Shown here: positions 1 to 7,924 of the stretch, one piece after another | Numbering within the stretch: position 1 is the first letter of the stretch | Layout: the number at the start of each line of letters is the position of its first letter | Source: Mycobacterium nebraskense | GTDB taxonomy: Bacteria; Actinomycetota; Actinomycetes; Mycobacteriales; Mycobacteriaceae | Direction of reading: 5' to 3' | DNA: 64,000 nucleotides | NCBI RefSeq assembly: GCF_002102255.1 | Contig: NZ_LQPH01000150.1 | Location: 1-64,000, forward strand | Notes under the pieces: generated by a model | The model's input: the letters and a program-made list of their open reading frames with translations, nothing else | Databases searched by the model: none | What the model was told of the DNA's origin: nothing | Made by a program: the position numbers and the translations under genes

Positions 1-13
1 TACCTCGGATAGA

Positions 14-487
14 TTGGCAAAGACACGCCGATACCGCAGATACGGTGGCAATACATCACATCGGATGTCAACGGACATCGGCGCCGCCACCGCCGATCTG
101 TCGCAACGGCTGGGCCGGGCGCCCACCGCAACCGAACTCGCCGCTGAGCTCGAGATGGACCGCGACGAGGTCGTCGAGGGCCTGGTGGCGGGCAGCTCGT
201 ACAACACCTTGTCCATCGACAGCGGCGGCGGCGGCGAAGAGGACGAAGCCCGCGCGATCGCCGACACCCTGGGTGACGTGGATACCGGTCTGGACCGGAT
301 CGAGGATCAGGAGTCGCTGCGTCCACTGCTCGAGGCGTTGCCCGAGCGAGAACGAACGGTATTGGTGCTCAGGTTCTTCGAGTCGATGACGCAGACACAG
401 ATTGCCGAGCGGGTTGGCATCTCGCAGATGCACGTGTCCCGGCTGCTGGCGAAGTCGCTAACGCGGCTGCGCGACCAATTGCAGTAG
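14..487 (+). CDS. sigF: SigF-like sigma factor, C-terminal half only (5' part missing or replaced)
   Basis: Alternative sigma factor of the SigF/SigB type, which directs RNA polymerase to stress and stationary-phase promoters. The 157-residue frame matches mycobacterial SigF from about residue 24 on: a region-3 segment starting at ATADLSQRLGR and a region-4 helix-turn-helix near residues 125-155 (TQTQIAERVGISQMHVSR). Full-length mycobacterial SigF is about 260 residues. Regions 1-2 and the conserved VPRRLKE stretch that should lie just upstream are not found in any forward frame of bases 1-85, which are also less GC-rich. The frame has no stop back to base 1, so the TTG at 14 is only the first possible start. 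The gene converges on the STAS gene and overlaps its 3' end. Either the gene is disrupted or the sequence is chimeric at its edge; this half alone lacks the core-binding region 2. Confidence 0.75.
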   Translation: MAKTRRYRRYGGNTSHRMSTDIGAATADLSQRLGRAPTATELAAELEMDRDEVVEGLVAGSSYNTLSIDSGGGGEEDEARAIADTLGDVDTGLDRIEDQESLRPLLEALPERERTVLVLRFFESMTQTQIAERVGISQMHVSRLLAKSLTRLRDQLQ

Positions 488-877
488 GGACAGGGGCTTT
501 CCGCCTTCCCACCGCAACGGTTCCAACAGCGGTTCGGCCATGGGCGTCGTCACCGGGAGGGTGCCGTCGGGGTCGCAGATGCGCAGCAACCGCGACACCG
601 CCGGGCTCGACGCCATCGCCCAAGACGCCTGGGCGGCCGAGCAGACGACGTTGATGCGGTGCAGTGCCGAAAAGCCAGCCGTACCAATGAATTTCAGGCC
701 GCGCAGGTCCAGGATCACGCGCGGCGACCGACCGACGACGTGTCGGACGTAAGCAGCGAGCTGATCGGCGTTGGCGGCGTCGAGTTCACCGTCAACCGTG
801 ATCAGGGTCCCCGACGGGTCGCAGCGCGCGGTGAATTGCGCCGCGCCGCTGTGCTGCCAAGATCGGGCCACAGACAT
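458..877 (-). CDS. STAS-domain anti-sigma factor antagonist-like protein
   Basis: A 139-residue single-domain STAS protein of the SpoIIAA/RsbV type. Such proteins bind anti-sigma kinases when unphosphorylated and so release a sigma factor. The frame extends to 964, but the ATG at 877 is preferred because GGATGGAG lies 6 bases upstream of it. The conserved phosphorylation loop reads LKFIGTAGFSAL. In classic antagonists this is D-S-S/A-G, so here Asp is Gly and the Ser position is Thr or Ala. I recall similar FxGTxGFSAL loops in Mtb STAS proteins such as Rv2638. The gene sits tail-to-tail with sigF and overlaps it by 30 bp, so a role in the SigF partner-switching network is plausible but unproven. 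Confidence 0.8.
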   Translation of the reverse strand: MSVARSWQHSGAAQFTARCDPSGTLITVDGELDAANADQLAAYVRHVVGRSPRVILDLRGLKFIGTAGFSALHRINVVCSAAQASWAMASSPAVSRLLRICDPDGTLPVTTPMAEPLLEPLRWEGGKPLSLLQLVAQPR

Positions 878-1069
878 TACTGACTCCATCCGTAAAGCAG
901 GATGTGCTGCGGAAGACGTCGGGCGTGGATTTGAGCTGGAACGCAGGGAGTTCACCTTCTCCACGCCAATTGACGTGATCCGGACGGCTGTGAACTCAAC
1001 CTGACCCGACCATACCTGTGGTGCAGCAGGCCTACAACGATTCCTGGACTAATTCTCAGGAACGCGGGA

Positions 1070-2863
1070 TCACTTGATCTCGGCGAGTACCGTGCCCTGG
1101 GTGATGGCGATGCCGGCCTCGACGGCGAGTCCGGTGATAACGCCGTCCTTGTGCGCGGTGACCGGGTTCTCCATCTTCATCGCCTCGAGGACCACGACCA
1201 GCTCGCCGACGACGACCTGCTGACCCTCCTCGACCGCGACCTTGACCACGGTGCCCTGCATGGGCGCGGTCACCGCGTCACCGGAAGCCGCGGCGCCCCC
1301 GTGGGACCCGCGCTTGCGCGGCTTGGGCTTCTTGCGGATGACACCGGCCGAGTCGGCGGCGCCATTCGACAGCGCCAGATCGCCGGGCAGCGACACCTCG
1401 AGCCGGCGGCCGTTGACCTCCACGACCATCTTCTGCCGCGGCCGGGCGTCGTCCTCGTCGACGGGTTCGCCACCGGTGAAGGGCTCGATGGTGTTGTTCC
1501 ACTCGGTTTCGATCCAGCGGGTGTGCACCGAGAAGCCCTCGTCGTCGCCGATGAACGCGGGGTCGGACACCACGGCGCGGTGGAACGGGATGACCGTGGC
1601 CAGGCCCTCGACTTCGAACTCGGCCAGCGCGCGCCGGGCGCGCGCCAGCGCCTCGGCGCGGTTGGCCCCGTGCACGATCAGCTTGGCCAGCATCGAGTCG
1701 AACTGGCCGCCGATCACCGAGCCGGTCTCAACCCCGGAGTCCAACCGCACGCCCGGGCCCGCGGGCGGGTGAAACTTCGTCACCGGGCCGGGAGCGGGCA
1801 GGAAGCCGCGTCCGGCGTCCTCGCCGTTGATCCGGAACTCGATGGCATGCCCATTGGGTATGGGGTCCTCGGTCAGGTCCAGCTTCTCGCCGTTGGCGAT
1901 CTTGAACTGCTGCCGCACCAGGTCGATGTCGGCGGTCTCCTCGGTGACGGGGTGCTCGACCTGGAGGCGGGTGTTGACCTCCAGGAAGGAGATCAGCCCA
2001 TCCTGGCCGACCAGGTATTCGACGGTCCCGGCGCCGTAGTAGTGCGCCTCCTTGCAGATCCGCTTGGCCGACTCGTGGATCTCTTTGCGCTGCGCGTCGG
2101 TCAAAAACGGCGCCGGCGCCTCCTCGACCAGCTTCTGGAAACGGCGTTGCAGCGAGCAGTCGCGGGTCCCGGCGACCACGACGTTGCCGTGCTGGTCGGC
2201 GATCACCTGCGCCTCGACGTGGCGCGGCTTGTCCAGGTAGCGCTCGACGAAGCACTCGCCGCGGCCGAAGGCGGCGACGGCCTCACGGGTGGCCGATTCG
2301 AACAGCTCGGGGATCTCTTCGATGGTGCGCGCGACCTTCATGCCGCGGCCGCCGCCGCCGAAGGCCGCCTTGATGGCGATCGGCACGCCGTACTCCTTGG
2401 CGAAGGCCACCACCTCGTCGGCGTCCTTGACGGGGTCGGGGGTACCGGGCACCAGGGGAGCCTGGGCGCGGGCGGCGATGTGGCGGGCCGTGACCTTGTC
2501 ACCGAGGTCGCGGATCGACTGGGGGCTGGGGCCGATCCAGATCAGCCCGGCGTCGATGACCGCCTGCGCGAAATCGGCATTCTCCGAGAGGAAGCCGTAG
2601 CCGGGGTGGATGGCGTTGGCGCCCGACTTGGCCGCCGCGTCGAGGAGCTTGCCGAAGTCCAGGTAGGACTCCGCCGAGGTCTGGCCGCCCAGGGCGAACG
2701 CCTCGTCGGCGAGGCGCACGTGCGGCGCGTCGGCGTCGGGCTCGGCGTACACCGCCACGCTGGGCAGGCCCGCATCGCGGGCCGCGCGGATCACCCGAAC
2801 AGCGATCTCGCCGCGGTTGGCGACAAGCACTTTGGAGATCCTCGAGCTGGCGTGACTAGCCAC
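1070..2863 (-). CDS. accA3: Acyl-CoA carboxylase alpha subunit AccA3 (biotin carboxylase plus BCCP)
   Basis: Cytosolic biotin-dependent subunit shared by mycobacterial acyl-CoA carboxylases. It carboxylates its own biotin with ATP and bicarbonate, then passes CO2 to AccD subunits to make malonyl- and methylmalonyl-CoA and mycolate precursors. At 597 residues it has the family length (Mtb about 600). The biotin carboxylase domain spans about 5-450 with a Gly-rich ATP-grasp loop GGGGRGMKV. The biotinyl domain is at the C-terminus with EAMKM; Lys563 is the expected biotinylation site. The frame extends upstream to 3259, but the GTG at 2863 is chosen because a perfect AGGAGG lies 4 bases before it and the Mtb-like start ASHASSRISKVLV follows. 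accD5-accE5 lie upstream on the same strand. Confidence 0.97.
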   Translation of the reverse strand: MASHASSRISKVLVANRGEIAVRVIRAARDAGLPSVAVYAEPDADAPHVRLADEAFALGGQTSAESYLDFGKLLDAAAKSGANAIHPGYGFLSENADFAQAVIDAGLIWIGPSPQSIRDLGDKVTARHIAARAQAPLVPGTPDPVKDADEVVAFAKEYGVPIAIKAAFGGGGRGMKVARTIEEIPELFESATREAVAAFGRGECFVERYLDKPRHVEAQVIADQHGNVVVAGTRDCSLQRRFQKLVEEAPAPFLTDAQRKEIHESAKRICKEAHYYGAGTVEYLVGQDGLISFLEVNTRLQVEHPVTEETADIDLVRQQFKIANGEKLDLTEDPIPNGHAIEFRINGEDAGRGFLPAPGPVTKFHPPAGPGVRLDSGVETGSVIGGQFDSMLAKLIVHGANRAEALARARRALAEFEVEGLATVIPFHRAVVSDPAFIGDDEGFSVHTRWIETEWNNTIEPFTGGEPVDEDDARPRQKMVVEVNGRRLEVSLPGDLALSNGAADSAGVIRKKPKPRKRGSHGGAAASGDAVTAPMQGTVVKVAVEEGQQVVVGELVVVLEAMKMENPVTAHKDGVITGLAVEAGIAITQGTVLAEIK

Positions 2864-2961
2864 TGCGCCTCCTGTTTGGCATATCTCTGCGGACGTGGTT
2901 TCCGCCGTGGGCTTCTTAAGAGAGTTTCTTACAACTCCGGGGAAGTCTAAGCGCCGCGCCG

Positions 2962-3408
2962 TCAGGCCGATGAGGCGGTGCCGGAATTTTGAGCCGACTC
3001 GCGCAGCCGCCGCTTGATGCGGGCGAGCATCGCCGACATGCCGCGCAACCGCAGCGGGCTGATCAGCGCGGCCAAACCCAGGTCGGTGTAGAAATCCTCG
3101 GGCACCGCCAGAATGTCGGCCGCGGGCTGCTGATCGAGGCCGGCGGCCAGGATGGAGGCGAACCCCCGCGTGGTCGGCGCCTCGGCGGGTGCGCTGAAGT
3201 GCAACCGCACCCGGTTGAGGTCGCTGGCGTCGACGTGGAGGAAGAGCGGGGTCTGGCACTCGGGCACCGGCTCCATGGCCTGCTCCTCCAACTCGGGAGG
3301 CAGGGCAGGGAGTTCATTGGCGAATTCCAGCAGCAGTGTCAGCTTGTCCTGGCCCTGTACTTCGGCGAAGTCGGACACCACCTCAGCCAGCGCGGCGGGC
3401 AGGGTCAT
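2962..3408 (-). CDS. SufE-like cysteine desulfurase accessory protein
   Basis: A 148-residue SufE-family protein (counterpart of Mtb Rv3284). SufE proteins accept sulfane sulfur from a cysteine desulfurase on a conserved cysteine and pass it on for Fe-S cluster or other sulfur transfer. The N-terminal SufE fold is seen in FAEVQGQDKLTLLLEFA, and the likely acceptor cysteine is Cys51 in PVPECQTPLFLH. The ATG at 3408 overlaps the stop of sseA by 4 bp, so this sulfur-handling protein is translationally coupled to a rhodanese. The C-terminal 25 residues are basic and serine-rich. Its sulfur donor in the cell cannot be told from this sequence. Confidence 0.9.
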   Translation of the reverse strand: MTLPAALAEVVSDFAEVQGQDKLTLLLEFANELPALPPELEEQAMEPVPECQTPLFLHVDASDLNRVRLHFSAPAEAPTTRGFASILAAGLDQQPAADILAVPEDFYTDLGLAALISPLRLRGMSAMLARIKRRLRESAQNSGTASSA

Positions 3409-4298
3409 CGGACCGGAACGGCTCCCGGTTCTTCACCGGCGACGATCGGTGTGCGCACGGTGTTGCCCCACTCCGTCCACGATCCGTCGTAGTTGCGCAC
3501 GCCGGGCTTGCCCAGCAGGTACGTGAGCACGAACCAGGTGTGGCTGGACCGCTCGCCGATGCGGCAGTACACGACGGTCTTGTCGTCGGGGTCGATGAAG
3601 TCGTAGAGCTCCTCGAGCTCCTCGCGGCTGCGGAATCGCCCGCTATCGTCGACGGCCTTAGCCCACGGGATGGACCGGGCGGTGGGGATGTGGCCGCCGC
3701 GCAGCACGCCTTCCTCGGGGTACTCGGGCATGTGGGTGCGCTTGCCGGTGTACTCGTCCGGCGAGCGCACGTCGATCAGCGGCTCGGAGCCCAGGATGGC
3801 CAGCACGTCGTCCTTGAACGCCCGGATGGGTTCGTCGTTGCGGTCGACGACGGGGTAGCCGGTGGAGGTCTTGGTCGGCACGTCCAGGGTGGTCTCCCGG
3901 CGCTCGGCCAACCACAGGTCGCGTCCGCCGTTGAGCAGGCGCACGTCGGGGTGGCCGAACAACGTGAAGACCCACAGCGCGTACGCGGCCCACCAGTTGC
4001 TCTTGTCGCCGTAGATCACCACGGTGTCGTCGCGCGAGATGCCCTTGCGGTCCATCAATTCGGCGAACTGCTCGCCGTTGATGTAGTCGCGGACCGTCGG
4101 GTCGTTGAGGTCGGTGTGCCAGTCGACCTTGACCGCGCCGGGGATATGGCCGACGTCGTAGAGCAAGACGTCCTCGTCGGACTCGACGATCACCAGGCCG
4201 GGGACGCCCTGGTGGGCGGAGACCCAGTCGGCGGTGACCAGCCGTTCAGGGTGGGCGTAGGCCGTCAGGGTCGGGCTTGGATCGGGGGGTAATGCCAC
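3405..4298 (-). CDS. sseA: Thiosulfate sulfurtransferase SseA (tandem rhodanese)
   Basis: Tandem-rhodanese sulfurtransferase of 297 residues, the same length as Mtb SseA (Rv3283). It moves sulfane sulfur from thiosulfate or 3-mercaptopyruvate to acceptor thiols. The N-terminal rhodanese domain (about 15-140) is structural. The C-terminal domain (about 165-285) carries the catalytic loop CRIGERS with Cys245. The start is the GTG at 4298, giving ALPPDPSPTLTAYAHPERL, which matches the Mtb start; upstream in-frame codons to 4358 are less likely coding. It is followed by the SufE-like gene with a 4-bp overlap, and the pair lies between maf and accA3. Confidence 0.95.
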   Translation of the reverse strand: MALPPDPSPTLTAYAHPERLVTADWVSAHQGVPGLVIVESDEDVLLYDVGHIPGAVKVDWHTDLNDPTVRDYINGEQFAELMDRKGISRDDTVVIYGDKSNWWAAYALWVFTLFGHPDVRLLNGGRDLWLAERRETTLDVPTKTSTGYPVVDRNDEPIRAFKDDVLAILGSEPLIDVRSPDEYTGKRTHMPEYPEEGVLRGGHIPTARSIPWAKAVDDSGRFRSREELEELYDFIDPDDKTVVYCRIGERSSHTWFVLTYLLGKPGVRNYDGSWTEWGNTVRTPIVAGEEPGAVPVR

Positions 4299-4413
4299 GC
4301 AACCGAGCCTACCGTCACGGCCGGACGCCGGATCCCCGCAGTTGGCATGCCACGACACTTAAACGTCGGCGACGACACGCCGGGGCGGACCGCCGTGGCT
4401 TAAGTTTCGCGGA

Positions 4414-5064
4414 TCAGCCGGCGGCGTTGCCGGCGCTTGCCGCCCACACCGAACTGACGGACAGCCCGACCCGGCTCAACAGGGACCGCAGCAGCGGCAG
4501 GCTCACGCCGATCACGTTCGACGGGTCGCCGTCGATCCCGTCGACGAACCAGCCGCCCAGCCCGTCGAAGGTGAACCCGCCGGCCACGTGCAGCGGCTCG
4601 CCGCTGGCGACGTAAGCCCGCAGGTCCGTGTCCGCGGGAACGGCGAAATGCACTGTGGTGCAAGCAGATTCCACCTCACGACGGATGACGGTGCCATCCT
4701 GAAGCCGCAGCAGGCAGTGCCCGGTGTGCAGCCGGCCCGACCGGCCACCCATGCGGCGCCACTGGGCCACCGCGGCGTCGGCCGACCCGGGCTTGCCGCA
4801 CAGCTCGCCGTCGAGGTAAAGCATCGAATCACAGCCGAGGACAACGCAATCGGCGGCGACGGCGCCGTTCAGCTCGCCCGCCACGCATTCGGCCTTGGCC
4901 GCGGCCAGCGCACACACGACCTCGTCCGGGGTGGCCTCGGGCCCCAGCTCGGCGACGATGGCGTCCTCGTCCACGCCGGAAACCGCGACCAGCGGATCGA
5001 CGCCGGCCTGGCGCAGCACCTTCAGCCGGCCCGACGATGCCGACCCGAGAACCAGGCGGGTCAA
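4414..5064 (-). CDS. maf: Maf-family nucleotide pyrophosphatase
   Basis: Maf/Ham1-superfamily nucleoside triphosphate pyrophosphatase, 216 residues (Mtb Rv3282). Maf proteins hydrolyse non-canonical or selected canonical NTPs to NMPs and affect septum formation. The diagnostic N-terminal motif LGSASSGRLKVL is at residues 6-17, and a catalytic-base region CDSMLYLDGELCGKP follows near 80-95. The ATG at 5064 overlaps the accE5 stop (ATGA), so the gene is coupled to the accD5-accE5 operon, as in Mtb. The C-terminal 15 residues are Ala/Ser-rich and less conserved. Confidence 0.93.
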   Translation of the reverse strand: MTRLVLGSASSGRLKVLRQAGVDPLVAVSGVDEDAIVAELGPEATPDEVVCALAAAKAECVAGELNGAVAADCVVLGCDSMLYLDGELCGKPGSADAAVAQWRRMGGRSGRLHTGHCLLRLQDGTVIRREVESACTTVHFAVPADTDLRAYVASGEPLHVAGGFTFDGLGGWFVDGIDGDPSNVIGVSLPLLRSLLSRVGLSVSSVWAASAGNAAG

Positions 5065-5387
5065 TGCTTCATGTGCATCATTTGCTGCATGGTGAGCCGC
5101 TGGTAGTTGGACATCGCGAAACGCAGCCGGTCCACCGGCAGGCCCCAGCGGGTGGGCTCGGGCTCGCGGGGCTCGGGGGCGCTGCCGGCGACGGCGCCGA
5201 GCGCGGCGACCAGCGCGGCCAGCTCCTCGTCGGTGGGGTGGCCCTTGAGGATCTGGATGTGCGGCTCGTGCGGCTCGTGCGGATGCGGCACGGCTTCGGT
5301 TGGCTCAGAACCGTTTTCGTTGCTCACAGCCGGATTGTTCGCCTCACTCCCGTCGCTCACTGCGTTCGCTCCGCTCGTTCGGCTCAC
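5061..5387 (-). CDS. accE5: Acyl-CoA carboxylase epsilon subunit AccE5
   Basis: Small epsilon subunit that binds AccA3-AccD5 and raises its acyl-CoA carboxylase activity. With the GTG at 5387, which overlaps the accD5 stop as GTGA, the protein is 108 residues. The conserved epsilon core is the C-terminal 70 residues: IQILKGHPTDEELAALVA and TRWGLPVDRLRF. The N-terminal 40 residues are low-complexity, with three valine/GTG-initiated phrases (VSRTSGANA, VSDGSEANNPA, VSNENGSE). Mtb AccE5 is longer (about 177 residues) because, as I recall, it repeats a VSDGNETNNPA unit. Any of the three GTGAGC sites could be the true start. It also overlaps maf by 4 bp at its 3' end. Confidence 0.9.
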   Translation of the reverse strand: MSRTSGANAVSDGSEANNPAVSNENGSEPTEAVPHPHEPHEPHIQILKGHPTDEELAALVAALGAVAGSAPEPREPEPTRWGLPVDRLRFAMSNYQRLTMQQMMHMKH

Positions 5388-7024
5388 AGCGGGATGTTCC
5401 CGTGCTTCTTGGGGGGCAGGTGCGCGATCTTTCGCTCCAGCAGCCGCAGCGCGGTGCCGATGTAGCCGCGGGTGTGCGACGGCGGGATCACCGCGTCCAC
5501 GTAGCCTCGCTCGGCGGCGACGTACGGGTTGACCAACGTGTCCTCGTACTCCTGCTGCAACTGCAGGCGCAGCTCGTCGACGTCCTTGCCCTCCTTGGCC
5601 GCCTCGGCCAGCTGCTTGCGGTAGACGAAGCCGACGGCCCCGGAGGCGCCCATCACCGCGATCTGGGCCGTCGGCCAGGCGATGTTGACGTCGCAACCCA
5701 TGTCCTTGGAGCCCATGACGCAGTACGCGCCGCCGTAGGCCTTGCGGGTGATGACGGTGATCTTCGGAACGGTGGCCTCGCCGTAGGCGAACAGCAGCTT
5801 GGCGCCGCGCCGGATGATGCCGTTGTATTCCTGGCCGGTGCCCGGCAGGAAGCCCGGGACGTCCACCAGCATGATGATCGGGATGTTGAAGCAGTCGCAG
5901 GTCCGCACGAACCGCGCCGCCTTCTCCGAGGCGTTGATGTCCAGGCAGCCGGCGAACTGCGTGGGCTGGTTCGCCACGATCCCGACCGGCCGGCCCTCGA
6001 TGCGGCCGAATCCGACGACGATGTTGGTGGCATAACCGCTCTGGATCTCCAGGAACTCGTCGTCGTCGAGGATGCGGGTGATCACCTCGTGCATGTCGTA
6101 CGGCTGGTTGGCCGAGTCCGGGATCAGCGTGTCCAGCTCGAGGTCCTCCTCGGTGAGGTTGTCCTCAATAGCGCCCTCGGGGACGGGCTCGGCGTAGCGC
6201 GGCGGGTCGGTGGCGTTGTTGGGCGGCAGGTAGCTCAGCAGGTCGCGCACCCAGTCGAAGGCGTCCTGCTCGCCCGAGGCGACATAGTGCAGGGTGCCCG
6301 ACTTGGCCATGTGGGTGTGGGCGCCGCCGAGTTCCTCCATCGTGACGTCCTCGCCCGTGACGGTCTTGATGACGTCCGGCCCGGTGATGAACATCTGGCT
6401 GGTCTGGTCGACCATCACCACGAAGTCGGTCAACGCGGGGGAGTAGACGTGCCCACCGGCGGCGGCGCCCATGATCAGCGAGATCTGCGGGATCACGCCG
6501 GAGGCCAGGATGTTGTTGCGGAAGATCTTGCTGTACAGGCCGAGCGAGACGACGCCCTCCTGGATGCGCGCGCCGGCGCCGTCGTTGATGCCGATCAGCG
6601 GGCGGCCGGTCTTGATCGCCAGTTCCTGGACCTTGACGATCTTCTCGCCGTACACCTCGCCGAGGCTGCCGCCGAACACCGTGGCGTCCTGGCTGAAGAT
6701 GCACACGTCGCGGCCGTCGATGGTGCCGTAACCGGTGACCACGCCGTCGCCGAGCGGGCGGTTGTTCTCCAGGCCGAAGTTGGAGCTGCGGTGCCGCGCC
6801 AACGCGTCGAGTTCGACGAACGAGTCCTCGTCCAGCAGGGCATAGATGCGCTCGCGGGCGGTCAGCTTGCCCTTGGCGTGCACCTTGTCGACGGCCTCTT
6901 CGCCCACCGGGTGCAGCGACTCTTCCCGGCGCTTGTGCAGCTCGGCCAGCTTGCCTGCCGTGGTGTGGATGTCGATGGTGTGCTCGGCGGCCGGCTCCGC
7001 GGTGTGGTCGGTAACGCTTGTCAT
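5384..7024 (-). CDS. accD5: Acyl-CoA carboxylase beta subunit AccD5 (carboxyltransferase)
   Basis: Carboxyltransferase beta subunit that moves CO2 from AccA3 biotin to propionyl-CoA (and acetyl-CoA), giving methylmalonyl-CoA for methyl-branched lipids. At 546 residues it matches Mtb AccD5 (548). N- and C-terminal crotonase-like carboxyltransferase domains are clear, with Gly-rich oxyanion loops around MGAAAGGHVYSPAL and RRGAKLLFAYGEATVPKI. The ATG at 7024 gives MTSVTDHTAEPAAEHTIDIH; upstream codons in the frame run into the divergent birA region and are not coding. It heads an overlapping accD5-accE5-maf unit. The 52 bp before birA must hold both promoters. Confidence 0.97.
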   Translation of the reverse strand: MTSVTDHTAEPAAEHTIDIHTTAGKLAELHKRREESLHPVGEEAVDKVHAKGKLTARERIYALLDEDSFVELDALARHRSSNFGLENNRPLGDGVVTGYGTIDGRDVCIFSQDATVFGGSLGEVYGEKIVKVQELAIKTGRPLIGINDGAGARIQEGVVSLGLYSKIFRNNILASGVIPQISLIMGAAAGGHVYSPALTDFVVMVDQTSQMFITGPDVIKTVTGEDVTMEELGGAHTHMAKSGTLHYVASGEQDAFDWVRDLLSYLPPNNATDPPRYAEPVPEGAIEDNLTEEDLELDTLIPDSANQPYDMHEVITRILDDDEFLEIQSGYATNIVVGFGRIEGRPVGIVANQPTQFAGCLDINASEKAARFVRTCDCFNIPIIMLVDVPGFLPGTGQEYNGIIRRGAKLLFAYGEATVPKITVITRKAYGGAYCVMGSKDMGCDVNIAWPTAQIAVMGASGAVGFVYRKQLAEAAKEGKDVDELRLQLQQEYEDTLVNPYVAAERGYVDAVIPPSHTRGYIGTALRLLERKIAHLPPKKHGNIPL

Positions 7025-7076
7025 GGGATCCGATGGTATCGGCCGCCGCCCCGGCGGAGTTTTAGGCTGGGCAGTG

Positions 7077-7892
7077 ATGGACACCGATGAGCTCAGGGCA
7101 CCGCTGGACCAGGCCACGCTGCGCGCCGAAGTGATCGGCACCGGACTCGGTTGGCGCCGGCTCGAGGTCGTCGAACAGACCGGTTCCACGAACGCCGACC
7201 TGCTCGCGCAAGCGGCGTCGGGGACCGACGTCGCCGGCTCCGTGCTGATCGCCGAGCACCAGACCGCGGGGCGCGGGCGGCACGGCCGTGGCTGGTCGGC
7301 CACCCCGCGGGCCCAGATCACGATGTCGGTCGCCGTGAGCATCGTCGACGTGCCCACCGCCGGATGGGGCTGGCTGCCGCTGGCCACCGGGGTGGCGGTG
7401 GTCGACACGGTGGCCCCCCTGCTCGAGGGGGTGCAGGTGGGACTCAAGTGGCCCAACGACGTGCTTGCGGGTGCCCCCGGTTCACCGGCCAAGCTGGCGG
7501 GCATCCTGGCCGAGGTGTCACGGCCGGTGGTGGTAATTGGCCTGGGGCTCAACGTAACCGAGGTGCCGGAGGACGTCGACGGCGCCGGGGCCACCTCGCT
7601 GCTCGACCTGGGCGTGTCGGCGCCCGACCGCACGCGGCTGGTGTGCGGGCTGTTGAGAGAGCTCGGACGGCGGATCGTGGCCTGGCGCGCCGCGCGCGGG
7701 GCCGACTGGGCGCTGGCGGCCGACTACCGGGCGCGCAGCCTGACCATCGGCACCCGGGTGCGGGCTCACCTGCCCGGCGGCAAGGAGGTCGTCGGACAGG
7801 CGAGCGCCGTCGACGACCAGGGCAGGCTGTGCATCGAAAGCGGAGGACAGACCGTCGTCGTCTCGGCCGGGGACGTGGTGCATTTGCGGTAG
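7077..7892 (+). CDS. birA: Biotin-[acetyl-CoA-carboxylase] ligase BirA
   Basis: Biotin protein ligase of 271 residues that makes biotinyl-AMP and attaches biotin to the AccA-type carrier domain. It has only the catalytic and C-terminal domains, with no N-terminal DNA-binding domain, so it is a non-repressor (group I) enzyme as in Mtb Rv3279c. The biotinyl-AMP loop GRGRHGRGW is at 65-73, KWPNDV follows near 125, and the C-terminal SH3-like domain ends SAGDVVHLR. A GTG directly before the ATG (7074) is an alternative start. No clear Shine-Dalgarno is present, so the mRNA may be leaderless. It is divergent from accD5, whose partner AccA3 is its substrate. Confidence 0.96.
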   Translation: MDTDELRAPLDQATLRAEVIGTGLGWRRLEVVEQTGSTNADLLAQAASGTDVAGSVLIAEHQTAGRGRHGRGWSATPRAQITMSVAVSIVDVPTAGWGWLPLATGVAVVDTVAPLLEGVQVGLKWPNDVLAGAPGSPAKLAGILAEVSRPVVVIGLGLNVTEVPEDVDGAGATSLLDLGVSAPDRTRLVCGLLRELGRRIVAWRAARGADWALAADYRARSLTIGTRVRAHLPGGKEVVGQASAVDDQGRLCIESGGQTVVVSAGDVVHLR

Positions 7893-7924
7893 CTATCGGC
7901 GCACCGAGAGCTAAGGTCGCCAGG

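Noticed and set aside
1151..2950. 599-codon open frame on the plus strand opposite accA3
   Set aside because: It is a high-GC antisense shadow; the minus frame is unmistakable AccA3 with biotin and ATP motifs.
5300..7090. 596-codon plus-strand frame across accE5-accD5
   Set aside because: Composition is His/Arg/Gly-rich with no domain; the minus strand encodes AccD5.
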